Origin: Planctomycetes bacterium B3_Pla
GTDB lineage: Bacteria; Planctomycetota; Phycisphaerae; Sedimentisphaerales; Anaerobacaceae
Direction of reading: 5' to 3'
Assembly: GCA_005223045.1 (NCBI GenBank)
Contig: NJBM01000017.1
Location: forward strand, 1-64,000
Length of the DNA stretch: 64,000 bases
A program made the position numbers and the translations under genes. Every line of letters starts with the position of its first letter. Within the stretch, counting starts at the first letter, position 1. Positions 48,179 through 56,682 of this stretch are shown here, one piece after another. Below the pieces are notes generated by a model. That model saw only the letters and a list, made by a program, of their open reading frames with translations, was not told where the DNA came from and made no database searches.

Positions 48179-50200
48179 ATGGCAGAGACCAGACAGAACA
48201 ATATGATCGCCGCATTCGTCGGGCTGTTATTGCTTGAGTTCGTATGCGTTTTCCTTCCCGGTTCAAACGTCTTGGCGGCAGAGGCAAGCCAGGACGATTG
48301 GGGCGCTCCCAAAGTGCGGGTGCTCCAGGAAAAGGGCGGATGGAGCATCGAAGGAACGAAGAACCGGGTAAAGCTGAGTTCTTCGGATTTGCAGATGACG
48401 GTGCGAACGCCGGGCCGGACCTGGTTGATGAGGCCGTCACTGACAGGCGACCTCGTCGTCGAGGATTCGGGATCGCGACTGTCTCTGCGTCTGGCCGATG
48501 CCGGGAAGAAGGAAATATCGCCGTACCGAACGGGCTTCAAGACCGGGCTTAGAATCGTTCTGGGGGACTTTGCCCACGAAGATAAGAAGCTGGATCTGCA
48601 AATCTCACTCACTGTCTGTCTGGAGTCGGAGCGGGAGGAACTCGTCTGTGAAGTGATTGCCGCCGAGAAGGACTCGACGGTCATGGAGTGTTTCTGGCCC
48701 GGGGGCGTTGCCGACGGCAGCTTCGATTACACGGTGGCGCCTTTTATGCAGGGCATGTTGTTGCCGAAGGATTGGGCCAAGAAGGTCTGGTTGTACAATA
48801 CGGTCTGCTACGGGCGCGGATTGTATATGCCCTGGTGGGGACATCAACAGGGCGGGTCTGCAATGCTCGTTCTGATCGAAACGCCGGAAGATGCCGGCTG
48901 CCGGTTCGATCATCCCGCCGGAGGCCCGACGAAGATGGAATTGCGGTGGATTCACTCTTTGGGGAGATTGGCGTATCCGCGACGAGTCAGACTCTGTTTT
49001 TTCGATGAAGGCAACTACGTCACTATGGCAAAGCGATACCGCCGGCATGTTCTCGAAACCGGCCACTTTGTTTCTCTCAAGGAGAAAATCGCCCGGAATC
49101 CTCTCGTTGGCAAGCTCATCGGTTCTCCTGTGATTCACACGAGCATTCTGTATCACATCCAGCCGGAATCGAGCTATTATCACAAAGAAGATCCCGCGAA
49201 AAACCATCAGTACGTTACGTTTGATAAGCGGGCTGAGCAGCTTCGCGGGCTGGCTCAGAAAGGGATAAAGCGAGCCTACGTACATCTGGACGGATGGGGA
49301 TTTCGAGGTTACGACAATCTTCACCCGGATTTGCTGCCGCCGTGTCTCGAAGCGGGCGGCTGGGAAGGCATGAAGAGTTTTGCCGAGACCTGCGAGCAGT
49401 TGGGCTATGTCTTTGCAATCCACGACCAGTACAGGGACTATTACCTCGACGCAAAGTCATACGATCAGCGCCACACCATACTCGACCGTAGTGGAAATCG
49501 CTCTCACGGCAATACCTGGTACGGCGGCAATCAGTCGATCCTGTGCTCGCGGCTGGCGCTGGGGCACGTTAAGAAAAACTACCTGTCTCTTCTCAGTCAC
49601 GGCGTGAAAGTGCGCGGGGCCTACCTCGATGTCTTTGCCGTGGTGCCTCCCGATGAATGTTACAATCCAGAGCATCCCGCTACTCGTGCGGACTGCCTCA
49701 AATATCGCGGTGTGTGCCTGGATTTCATTCGCGCCAACGGAGGCGTCGTCAGTTCCGAGGAGCCTGCCGACTGGGCCATTCCACATCTCGATCTGGTACA
49801 CCACGGGCCTTATGCTTTGGTGCCGAATCCAGGAAAAGGCCCGGCGATGGGAATTCCTGTCCCGCTGTTCAACCTCGTATATCACGATGCACTTCTGCTG
49901 CCCTGGTCGCTGGGCAAGGGAGCATGGGGAATTCCTGAGAATGATCTCGGATACCTGCACGGCCTGGCTAATGCCGGGATGCCTTATCTGTCGCTGAATC
50001 CCGGAGAAGAAGAATTAGTCCGCATTCGTACGATGTGTGCTTTGCATGAGCGAGTCGGCCTTCTGGAAATGACAAATCATGAATTCCTGGACAAGGCCCG
50101 CCGAAAGCAGCGCACTACGTTTGCAAATGGAACCACAGTCACAATCGACCTGAACGGCGGGACATTTGAGATCTCGCCAATATTATCCGGACTGCAATAG
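48179..50200 (+). CDS. DUF5696-type glycoside hydrolase-like protein, exported
   Basis: A 673-residue protein with a signal peptide (MIAAFVGLLLLEFVCVFLPGSNVLA). The N-terminal half is a beta-sandwich (galactose-mutarotase-like, about 40-290); the second half resembles a TIM barrel with IKRAYVHLDGWGFRGYDNLHPD, FAIHDQYRDYYLDAKSYD and VRGAYLDVFAVVPPDE. That order resembles DUF5696 and GH101-like glycosidases, with the Asp in YLDVFA a plausible nucleophile. Substrate unknown. It is followed by the DUF502 gene after 29 bases. Confidence 0.85.
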   Translation: MAETRQNNMIAAFVGLLLLEFVCVFLPGSNVLAAEASQDDWGAPKVRVLQEKGGWSIEGTKNRVKLSSSDLQMTVRTPGRTWLMRPSLTGDLVVEDSGSRLSLRLADAGKKEISPYRTGFKTGLRIVLGDFAHEDKKLDLQISLTVCLESEREELVCEVIAAEKDSTVMECFWPGGVADGSFDYTVAPFMQGMLLPKDWAKKVWLYNTVCYGRGLYMPWWGHQQGGSAMLVLIETPEDAGCRFDHPAGGPTKMELRWIHSLGRLAYPRRVRLCFFDEGNYVTMAKRYRRHVLETGHFVSLKEKIARNPLVGKLIGSPVIHTSILYHIQPESSYYHKEDPAKNHQYVTFDKRAEQLRGLAQKGIKRAYVHLDGWGFRGYDNLHPDLLPPCLEAGGWEGMKSFAETCEQLGYVFAIHDQYRDYYLDAKSYDQRHTILDRSGNRSHGNTWYGGNQSILCSRLALGHVKKNYLSLLSHGVKVRGAYLDVFAVVPPDECYNPEHPATRADCLKYRGVCLDFIRANGGVVSSEEPADWAIPHLDLVHHGPYALVPNPGKGPAMGIPVPLFNLVYHDALLLPWSLGKGAWGIPENDLGYLHGLANAGMPYLSLNPGEEELVRIRTMCALHERVGLLEMTNHEFLDKARRKQRTTFANGTTVTIDLNGGTFEISPILSGLQ

Positions 50201-50229
50201 CCTAAGTGAACCTTTTCGGGAGTTATGAA

Positions 50230-50790
50230 ATGAAGAAACTTGTAAAGTATTTCATTGAAGGCCTGGTGGTTTTTGTCCCTATGGCCCTGACCGTCTTTCT
50301 GCTTGGATTGGGATTTACCAAGTTTGACTCTCTCTTTCGTGGCCGTTTGCCGATAGATGTCCCCGGTCTTGGACTCCTGCTGACGGTGGTGTTGATATTC
50401 CTCATCGGTTTCCTGGCGTCGAACTATTTAGGCAGGAAATTGTTCGCCCTTGTAGAAAAAGTCTTCACGGGACTGCCATTGGTGAAACTGCTCTATTCGG
50501 CGGTGAAGGACATGATTGAGGCCTTCGCAGGGGATAAGAAGAGTTTCGACAAGCCCGTGCTTGCGACCCTAGCGCCCGGAGGCTCTGCAAAGGTGGTGGG
50601 ATTCGTCACAAGAGATAGCCTTGAGTACCTTGGGCTTTCAGACTACGTTGCGGTGTACCTGCCTCAATCGTATAACTTCGCCGGCAACGTTTTGCTCTTT
50701 CCGAAAGAAGCGGTCAAGCCGTTGGATATTGAAAGCTCGCAGGCGATGGCGTTTGTCGTCTCGGGCGGAGTATCCTGCGGTTCTTCCTGA
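50230..50790 (+). CDS. DUF502 membrane protein
   Basis: About 186 residues: two membrane helices (FIEGLVVFVPMALTVFLLGL and LGLLLTVVLIFLIGFLASNY) and a soluble domain with FTGLPLVKLLYSAVKDMIEA, a DUF502 hallmark. The ATG at 50230 is selected because CGGGAG lies eight bases upstream; a GTG at 50206 in frame would add eight residues. Function of the family is unknown. It is followed 27 bases later by an uncharacterised large membrane-associated protein, a pairing worth noting. Confidence 0.88.
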   Translation: MKKLVKYFIEGLVVFVPMALTVFLLGLGFTKFDSLFRGRLPIDVPGLGLLLTVVLIFLIGFLASNYLGRKLFALVEKVFTGLPLVKLLYSAVKDMIEAFAGDKKSFDKPVLATLAPGGSAKVVGFVTRDSLEYLGLSDYVAVYLPQSYNFAGNVLLFPKEAVKPLDIESSQAMAFVVSGGVSCGSS

Positions 50791-50817
50791 GCGAGTTTTT
50801 CTCGAAAGGTCTTGCGT

Positions 50818-52404
50818 ATGAGAAAGAAAAAGAGTCCGGGCACAAATCCCTTCAAGGATTTCTGGAGGCTGGTCAGTCCCCAGGATATTCTTAGCAGGGC
50901 TGGCATGTTAATGATGAAAAAAAGCCCCAGGGCAACGCTCTGGACGGCGGGGATAACCTCGTCCGGCTACCTGTCGGGATTTCTTGGCCTTCCCGGTTTT
51001 ACGGGATTGCAGGCCATAGCAGCGCCTTTTGTGGTCGGCGGAGGATTGTTCGGCATCGGTGCGGGAATAACGTATATCCCCAGAACGATTTCCAAAAGAT
51101 TGACGGCGATTGCAGAGGCGAATGACCTGAACCTCATGGAGGATTACCGCAAGGCGCAGGTCATGCAACATCTCGACGTGCTCTGGGACAAGGTGTTTTG
51201 GTATGAGTCGGATATCAGGTACACACGCGACCAGAGGACGGCGGAGCGCGAACAGATTATCGCGGACAAGAAACGTATCAGCAGCCGGATTAGCGGATGG
51301 GACAGCGGCATACTGGAGCGTTTGGGCGCAAAGAGCGAAAAAGATATCGATGATATTGTAATGGCAACCATGACCGCCCGCCCGCTTACCGACAACATGG
51401 AAAAATCGAGGGAAGGCTATATCATTTCATCCATCTACGCATTGAGACATGCTCTGCCGCAGTCGAGTCAGGCGAATCAGATAGGCTTCCGTCTCAACCT
51501 GTACGAAGATGCGTGCGACGGGGCTTATTTTGACCGGAGTGACGTAAAACTTTTCGAGCAGTACATCGGCAACACTACCCTGACTGACATCAAGAATGAG
51601 GTGGGCTTCGGCAGAATCGACGGCATCAGGCAAATTGCGAAGAAAGTCTCATGGAAGTTCTGGTTCTACCTTGTGACGAGGAAGATCGCTACCGGCGTGG
51701 GAAGGGCGGTCAAGGGCCTGAATGAGCGCTACGGCACGGACTTGTTTAATTCCCAGGTGCTGCTCTGGCCCGGCGAGGAAAATGCGAAATGGATAGATGA
51801 ATTCGGCGGCGCAAGTGAAGAGGTTCTGAAAATGAGGAAATCAATTATCAAAGGAGCGCTGGGCGATGATTACGAGAACGCCGTTGCGATGTTAGACGGG
51901 ATGCTGCTGCCCTGCTTCGAGTTTGCGACGGATCTACGGCTCAGATACGATCCCGAGTATTGTGACGGAAGCCTGGATTATGTCAGCGAGGACAGAAACA
52001 TAGCCGTAACGAACAACGTCATCGGCGACCTGGAGGCGTACGGTTATCGCCGGAAGGATATTGACAGAATGCGGGCGTGTGCGACGAACGCAAGAAATGA
52101 TGCGTCTGCATTCATGGGGCATCTGGAGACCGAAAAGTATAGATGGCTGCTTGATGACAGAGTTGCTCTCAGGGCTGTTAAGACGATGTTTCACGCAAAC
52201 AGAAGCGGAATGAACAAGCTGCTTGATGAATGTAGTTCAACGGGGGACTGGGCGAAGATCGACCTGGAAATCGACCGGGCAGCAGCTCAAAAGCAGCTCT
52301 ATTCGGACAAGCTGACCGGCCTGAGACTGCATCATCAATTGACAATGATGCAAATCGCCGGATACAAGGCCCTGGCAAAGGAACTGGCTTATCCGGATCC
52401 TTGA
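50818..52404 (+). CDS. Unknown protein with N-terminal membrane hairpin
   Basis: A 528-residue protein I do not recognise. Residues about 40-95 contain two glycine-rich hydrophobic segments (LGLPGFTGLQAIAAPFVVGG and FGIGAGITYIP) that may form a membrane hairpin. The rest is mostly helical and soluble, with many charged residues (YRKAQVMQHLDVLWDKVFWY, RISSRISGWDSGILERLG), and has no known enzyme motif. The ATG at 50818 is taken; a TTG at 50812 is closer to AAAGG. It lies 27 bases behind DUF502 and may share its transcript. Confidence 0.8.
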   Translation: MRKKKSPGTNPFKDFWRLVSPQDILSRAGMLMMKKSPRATLWTAGITSSGYLSGFLGLPGFTGLQAIAAPFVVGGGLFGIGAGITYIPRTISKRLTAIAEANDLNLMEDYRKAQVMQHLDVLWDKVFWYESDIRYTRDQRTAEREQIIADKKRISSRISGWDSGILERLGAKSEKDIDDIVMATMTARPLTDNMEKSREGYIISSIYALRHALPQSSQANQIGFRLNLYEDACDGAYFDRSDVKLFEQYIGNTTLTDIKNEVGFGRIDGIRQIAKKVSWKFWFYLVTRKIATGVGRAVKGLNERYGTDLFNSQVLLWPGEENAKWIDEFGGASEEVLKMRKSIIKGALGDDYENAVAMLDGMLLPCFEFATDLRLRYDPEYCDGSLDYVSEDRNIAVTNNVIGDLEAYGYRRKDIDRMRACATNARNDASAFMGHLETEKYRWLLDDRVALRAVKTMFHANRSGMNKLLDECSSTGDWAKIDLEIDRAAAQKQLYSDKLTGLRLHHQLTMMQIAGYKALAKELAYPDP

Positions 52405-52443
52405 CAACCGCAATAAACCCAGCTATGTCCTGGCATAAGAGCG

Positions 52444-52671
52444 TCATATCACTGCGGCGACAAACAGCAGCAGGGCGCCGGCGGCGGTGCCGATGAAAGT
52501 GATTCGCGACCATTTTGCATATCTTGCGAAACCCGGCTGCTGGTCCTCGAACTCATGGTAGTAGTCGTCCAAATCCGAATCGTCCGGACGCAGGCGGAGC
52601 TTCACGTAGAAATGTCCGGCGATGGATATCAGAAAAAGCGGGCCGGCAACTATATAGAGAACTGCATCCAT
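52444..52671 (-). CDS. Small two-helix membrane protein
   Basis: A 75-residue protein with a first membrane helix (AVLYIVAGPLFLISIAGHFY), a charged acidic middle (DDSDLDDYYHEFEDQQPGFA) and a second helix (ITFIGTAAGALLLFVAAVI). AGGA lies six bases before the ATG. No family recognised. Confidence 0.68.
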   Translation of the reverse strand: MDAVLYIVAGPLFLISIAGHFYVKLRLRPDDSDLDDYYHEFEDQQPGFARYAKWSRITFIGTAAGALLLFVAAVI

Positions 52672-52715
52672 TGGTATTCCTGTTAGTTAGTATCTATTGC
52701 GGAAAACAAAAACCG

Positions 52716-52806
52716 ACGATGTCACCCCTGCGAAAGCAGGGGTCCAGAGCGAAAAGACTGGATTCCCGCTTCCGCGGCACCGTAAGGCGTCCTGCGGAGA
52801 ATGACA
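52716..52806. repeat. Palindromic intergenic repeat (CCCCTGCGAAAGCAGGGG type)
   Basis: CCCCTGCGAAAGCAGGGG is a perfect hairpin, followed by TGGATTCCCGCTTCCGCGG and an end GAGAATGAC. It is a longer relative of the short repeat at 17386. Confidence 0.7.
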
Positions 52807-52869
52807 AATACTGTTTCCACGACAGGAACTATCTACAATTTGAGAAAGCTGTTCGCTGCGATTGTACTC

Positions 52870-53304
52870 TCAACCTTCGACGGATTTGTCGGGTTTGGGC
52901 TTTGGCGGCAGTTTGATTTTCCGGCAGGTAATTCGTCTTTCTCCGAGCAAAGCCCCGCCGGCAAGCAACTGAAAACGATATTCTCCGGGGTGCGGGAAGA
53001 CGACACCCTGAAGGTTCACAGCCAACGTAACGATTCGTTTTACATCATCGAACCGTACAGTCCCTTCTCGCTCGAATATAGTCTTCTCCTCTTCCTGGGC
53101 ATCGACGAGCCTTACCTTTGTCCTGGTTGTTCCATGCCCGTTCGTCAGCTCGCAGAAAAAGACAATCTGCGGATGTCTCGCCGGATATCTCGGAGCATCT
53201 ACAGTCTGGACAATATCAATGACGCTCGGCATGCCGGAGACTTTGTCGAAGATAACTCTGCCGCAGGTAATTGCTGATAAAAGAATCGGCTGTATGTCTG
53301 CCAT
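52870..53304 (-). CDS. Uncharacterised beta-sandwich protein (DUF6941-like)
   Basis: A 144-residue protein without signal peptide. The pattern of strands (IDIVQTVDAPRYPARHPQIV, TRTKVRLVDAQEEEKTIF, FPHPGEYRFQLLAGGALLGE) suggests a beta-sandwich, and matches small proteins annotated DUF6941 as far as I remember. It begins 17 bases after the HU gene and is probably co-transcribed with it. Function unknown; the ribosome site is weak. Confidence 0.72.
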   Translation of the reverse strand: MADIQPILLSAITCGRVIFDKVSGMPSVIDIVQTVDAPRYPARHPQIVFFCELTNGHGTTRTKVRLVDAQEEEKTIFEREGTVRFDDVKRIVTLAVNLQGVVFPHPGEYRFQLLAGGALLGERRITCRKIKLPPKPKPDKSVEG

Positions 53305-53321
53305 TTGGTCGGCGCTCGTTT

Positions 53322-53615
53322 CTACGTTCTTGTGGTACTCACTCTCTGCTTCATCAGCCGACCCATCTTGAACTTCACGACCCGTTTGGCCGGGACCCGG
53401 ACCGGTTCCATCGTTTTCGGATTTTGCGTCTTCCTGGCCGGGCGCATCCTGGGCTCGAAAACGCCAAAATCGCGGAACTCCAGACGATTATTCCTGGCCA
53501 GCTCGTCGATGATCTCGTCGAGGAAAGACTGAATAACTGGCTTGACTACTACCTGCCGGGTATTAGTGTTCTTGGCAACTCGGTCGATTAGCTCTTTCTT
53601 CGTGATCGTTGACAT
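53322..53615 (-). CDS. HU/IHF-family DNA-binding protein
   Basis: A 97-residue HU-family protein: MSTITKKELIDRVAKNTNTR at the start, FLDEIIDELARNNRLEFRDFGVFEPR and KTMEPVRVPAKRVVKFKMG, the DNA-gripping arm with Pro. GGAGG lies six bases before the ATG at 53615; the longer frame to 53663 is unsupported. It should bend DNA non-specifically. LexA is encoded on the other strand 0.6 kb away. Confidence 0.93.
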   Translation of the reverse strand: MSTITKKELIDRVAKNTNTRQVVVKPVIQSFLDEIIDELARNNRLEFRDFGVFEPRMRPARKTQNPKTMEPVRVPAKRVVKFKMGRLMKQRVSTTRT

Positions 53616-54225
53616 CGGCCACCTCCAGAATGATTGATAGTAACGGTGGTAACACTCCGACAAGCACTCTAAGTAGTATAGCAGAATAAGCCTCCATAAT
53701 CAATGGTTTTATCACTTTCTTGTGGCAAGTTGTTTCAGCCGCGGCCGAACATTTAACGTTCTGCGGGGGTGTGGTTGGGCCGGGCGGAATCCGTTCGTTA
53801 CAACGGTCCCATATTGCCGCCGCTATCAGGGTCGAAAGCCAGGGGGCTGAGAAAAACTCGATATTCAGCCGTTTTTGTTCGGTTTTTGTTTGGGTAATTT
53901 CGCCGCCTTTGCCGATAGTAACAGGTGCCGTCAAAGGTTCTCGAATACATGTTGAAGATCGGAAATGGGATTGAGATAATGCCTGAGAGATATGAACAAG
54001 CCGGGCCGTTGTGCAAGTTCGGACCCGGCGGGGATTTCATCGTTGCCTGGGAGCCGGAGCCGTCAGGCCCTTCACAATTGCCAAATCGTCCTTTGAGGCT
54101 GCTGGCCGCGACGCTTGAGGCCGCGGCGGTTGCACTTGGCTTGAAGCGTGCAGATCTTTGTGCGCCGTCAGGCAGCGCCTTTTGTTCCAATGAACTTACA
54201 GTCTTTGACCGGGAGAAAATAAAGA
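53616..54225. other. Stretch between the HU and LexA genes, no proven gene
   Basis: The left part (53616-53920) should hold the HU promoter; no gene seen. From about 53949 a plus-strand frame is open (MLKIGNGIEIMPERYEQAG) and continues past the lexA start to 54476, but it overlaps lexA by 250 bases and has no good ribosome site. At 53942-53955 there is a CGAATACATGTTGA sequence close to the Gram-positive type LexA operator (CGAACRNRYGTTCG). Confidence 0.45.
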
Positions 54226-54888
54226 ATGCGGCTCAAAACATTAGAACCAACAACACAGCTTACCCCGCGCCAGTTGCAGCTATTAAGAATGATCGCGTGT
54301 TTTCAGCAGAACCGATGCTATTCTCCGACCTTGGCGGAAATGGCGTCCGAGCTAAACATAAGCCGAAGCACCGTATTCGAGCATATCACCGAACTGCGAA
54401 AAAAGGATCTGCTCTCGGATTCGCCGAACAAGGCTCGCTCTTTGAAAGTCAGTTCAAAAGCGCAAGAACTGCTTAGCGACCTTGCAGATCGTGATTTGAA
54501 TTCCTATCCAGTTGAGCCAACGGGAATACCACTGTCCGGCAGCGTTGCCGCGGGTGTTCCTGTGGAAGCTGTTGAGAACGCCGAGTCTCTGTCGCTGAGT
54601 TCCTGTTTCGGGACCGGCGGTGACATATTCGCCCTCGAGGTAAAGGGCGACAGCATGATCGACGAGGATATCCACGAGGGTGATTACGTGATTTGCCGTC
54701 GAAGCAGTGTTGCTAACAACGGCCAATTGGTAGTCGCCATCGTGGATAACGAGAATGCGACGATAAAAAGATTCTACAAAGAGAAGAATCAGGCCCGGCT
54801 GCAACCCGCCAACGATGACTACGAGCCGATCTACTCCGACAACTGCCGAATCGAAGCCGTCGTCATAGGACTGGTGAGAAAACTCTAA
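54226..54888 (+). CDS. lexA: LexA repressor
   Basis: A 220-residue LexA. N-terminal winged helix: TPRQLQLLRMIACFQQNRCY and SPTLAEMASELNISRSTVFE. The self-cleavage bond is Ala109-Gly110 (SVAAGVP), with catalytic Ser143 (KGDSMID) and Lys181 (ATIKRFY). It represses DNA-damage-response genes and cleaves itself with RecA. No other SOS gene is adjacent. The ATG at 54226 fits the family; convergent GH51 gene ends 24 bases after its stop. Confidence 0.95.
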   Translation: MRLKTLEPTTQLTPRQLQLLRMIACFQQNRCYSPTLAEMASELNISRSTVFEHITELRKKDLLSDSPNKARSLKVSSKAQELLSDLADRDLNSYPVEPTGIPLSGSVAAGVPVEAVENAESLSLSSCFGTGGDIFALEVKGDSMIDEDIHEGDYVICRRSSVANNGQLVVAIVDNENATIKRFYKEKNQARLQPANDDYEPIYSDNCRIEAVVIGLVRKL

Positions 54889-54912
54889 TCCGTGCGCATC
54901 CGCCGCCCTCGT

Positions 54913-56637
54913 TCATTTCCGCGTGAACTCGATGCACGAAACCGACCTTTGCGGCAATGTTACCTTCAACTGTAGGGTGGGGCTGGCCCCACCAACGTTG
55001 ATCGGTGGGCTAAAGCCCACCCTACGCTGACTTATCCGGCCGATTTGTCTGGGTTCGCCTGGCTTGGGTGCGTCGTTGAGGCGACCTTCCAGAACGTGAT
55101 GTACAGCGCTGTCCTCAAGGCTGTCGAATGCAGATACATCAACTGTAACGTTTAGCGATTTTTCAAAACTGCGGTTGATGGCGTGGAAATAGATGCGTTT
55201 TTCGTCGGCCGTAGCTAATGCGTCGATGTAAGCGACCTTCACATTTGGCCTGATACCACCCATCTGGTAAGGTTGTTCGTATGTCGGCACGTTGCTGCTG
55301 TCAAGGGCGAGCAGTTTGTTGCCGTGATGGTTTGAGTAGAACATGGTCATCTGGCCGGTCGGCATGTAGTGGGGTGGAGTCTTGCCTTTGGCATCGGCCC
55401 AGATGGCGTGAATGCCCCATGAGTTGCCTACGAGCATTGATTGGCAGCCTATTTCAATCACGTCCGCCGCTCTCATAAAAGCGTGCAGATAGCCGGCTGC
55501 GCCGAGGCCCTTGGCATAACTCGAACTAAGCGCCGACTGCGAACCGGAAAGCCTCCACCAGCCGTTCCAGTTCCATTCGGTGACGCCCACCTTGTAGCCG
55601 TTTCGTCGCGCTGCTTGTATGCCGGAGTGGTTGAGTATAGATCGACCTTCCTCATCGAACCGCGTTACAGCCATCCAGGCGTTCCATATATCTTCTGCGG
55701 GAATCTCATGTGCCGGAACTTGCCTGCCGTTCTTGAGCACTTTCGTAATGTTCCACGGCGAATAGAAATGCGTCGCAAAATATGAGATTTTATCGCCCAG
55801 TTGTTTGTGCACCTGATCGACAATGCCTGACATGTCGCCGTTCTGGGCGTCAACGATGATTTCGATGGACGGGTCCACCGACCGCATCGCTTCAATATAC
55901 GCGGCCAGACATTTGGCGTAAAACCGGGGCGCGGCATCCGACTCCATTTTCCTCAACTGCTTTACGAACGCCCAGGTTTCGTTTCCGATTTGGAAATATT
56001 TCACCTTGTAAGGTCTGGCTCGACCGTTCTTTGCCCTCAGTGAAGGCCAGTCATACATTCGGCCCGGTAGCTTCGCTCCAACCGGCGCATTACAGTAGGC
56101 AACCAGTGCCGCCGCGTGGTCGGCCGCCTCTTTCAGCGACTTTTTCCTGAGCAGGCCGTCTCGGAAATTCACAACAACTATGGCCTCTGCGCCAAGATGC
56201 TCGCAAAGCTCAAGGAACTCGTCATAGCCGAAATTGTTTGTTACTTTGTGTCCCTTGTGTCCAGTGCTGACGGGTCTCTGAGCCGCCCGGCCCGGCACGT
56301 TATCGACCATGTCGCGCCAATCCATGAAATCCACATCGGTCCCGCCGGGGAACCTGATAATCGGTATTTCCATTTCCTCCAACATCTTCAGCACGCCGGG
56401 CTGGAGTTTCCGCGTCCCTGGAACCAATCCGCCCTCGACGCCGATCTCGCCCCAGCTTGGCCTCTCCATAAACTGGCCGAATATGCGCGGATCGATTCTG
56501 TGAATGACCTCCTTCTTAATGCTGAAAGAAGCGTCAACCGCCCCGGCAGTGACAATAGCCACCTGTCCAAAACAGAAAACGAGACATACGGCAGCAAAAA
56601 CAGTTGGGTAAAATTTGATTCTGTGAGTTAGCAACAT
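54913..56637 (-). CDS. GH51-like alpha-L-arabinofuranosidase, exported
   Basis: A 574-residue protein with a signal peptide (FAAVCLVFCFGQVAIVTAGA). RIDPRIFGQFMERP and IPIIRFPGGTDVDFMDWRD are GH51-type N-terminal motifs; acid/base Glu220 is in FQIGNETW and nucleophile Glu354 in GVTEWNW. It would release arabinofuranose or a similar sugar. Residues near 540-560 (RRVGFSPPINVGGASPTL) are encoded by a palindromic repeat at 54972-55025 that interrupts the C-terminal beta domain in frame. The catalytic barrel is untouched, so the enzyme is probably active. Confidence 0.9.
   Translation of the reverse strand: MLLTHRIKFYPTVFAAVCLVFCFGQVAIVTAGAVDASFSIKKEVIHRIDPRIFGQFMERPSWGEIGVEGGLVPGTRKLQPGVLKMLEEMEIPIIRFPGGTDVDFMDWRDMVDNVPGRAAQRPVSTGHKGHKVTNNFGYDEFLELCEHLGAEAIVVVNFRDGLLRKKSLKEAADHAAALVAYCNAPVGAKLPGRMYDWPSLRAKNGRARPYKVKYFQIGNETWAFVKQLRKMESDAAPRFYAKCLAAYIEAMRSVDPSIEIIVDAQNGDMSGIVDQVHKQLGDKISYFATHFYSPWNITKVLKNGRQVPAHEIPAEDIWNAWMAVTRFDEEGRSILNHSGIQAARRNGYKVGVTEWNWNGWWRLSGSQSALSSSYAKGLGAAGYLHAFMRAADVIEIGCQSMLVGNSWGIHAIWADAKGKTPPHYMPTGQMTMFYSNHHGNKLLALDSSNVPTYEQPYQMGGIRPNVKVAYIDALATADEKRIYFHAINRSFEKSLNVTVDVSAFDSLEDSAVHHVLEGRLNDAPKPGEPRQIGRISQRRVGFSPPINVGGASPTLQLKVTLPQRSVSCIEFTRK
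54972..55025. repeat. 54-bp palindromic repeat inserted in the GH51 gene
   Basis: The element begins GTAGGGTGGGG and ends GCCCACCCTAC, with internal GGCTGGCCCC and GTGGGCTAAAGCCCAC dyads. It is exactly 54 bases, so the reading frame is kept. It is the same kind of sequence as widespread GTAGGGTGGGC-type intergenic repeats. Confidence 0.85.
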
Positions 56638-56682
56638 GACATTCGCTCCAATTTCACAGTGGTGGTTTTTTCATTCTCAATT

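Noticed and set aside
53925..54476. 183-codon plus-strand frame overlapping the start of lexA
   Set aside because: Its second half is only the shifted frame of lexA, and no good ribosome site precedes it. Kept only as a possibility tied to the LexA-like site.
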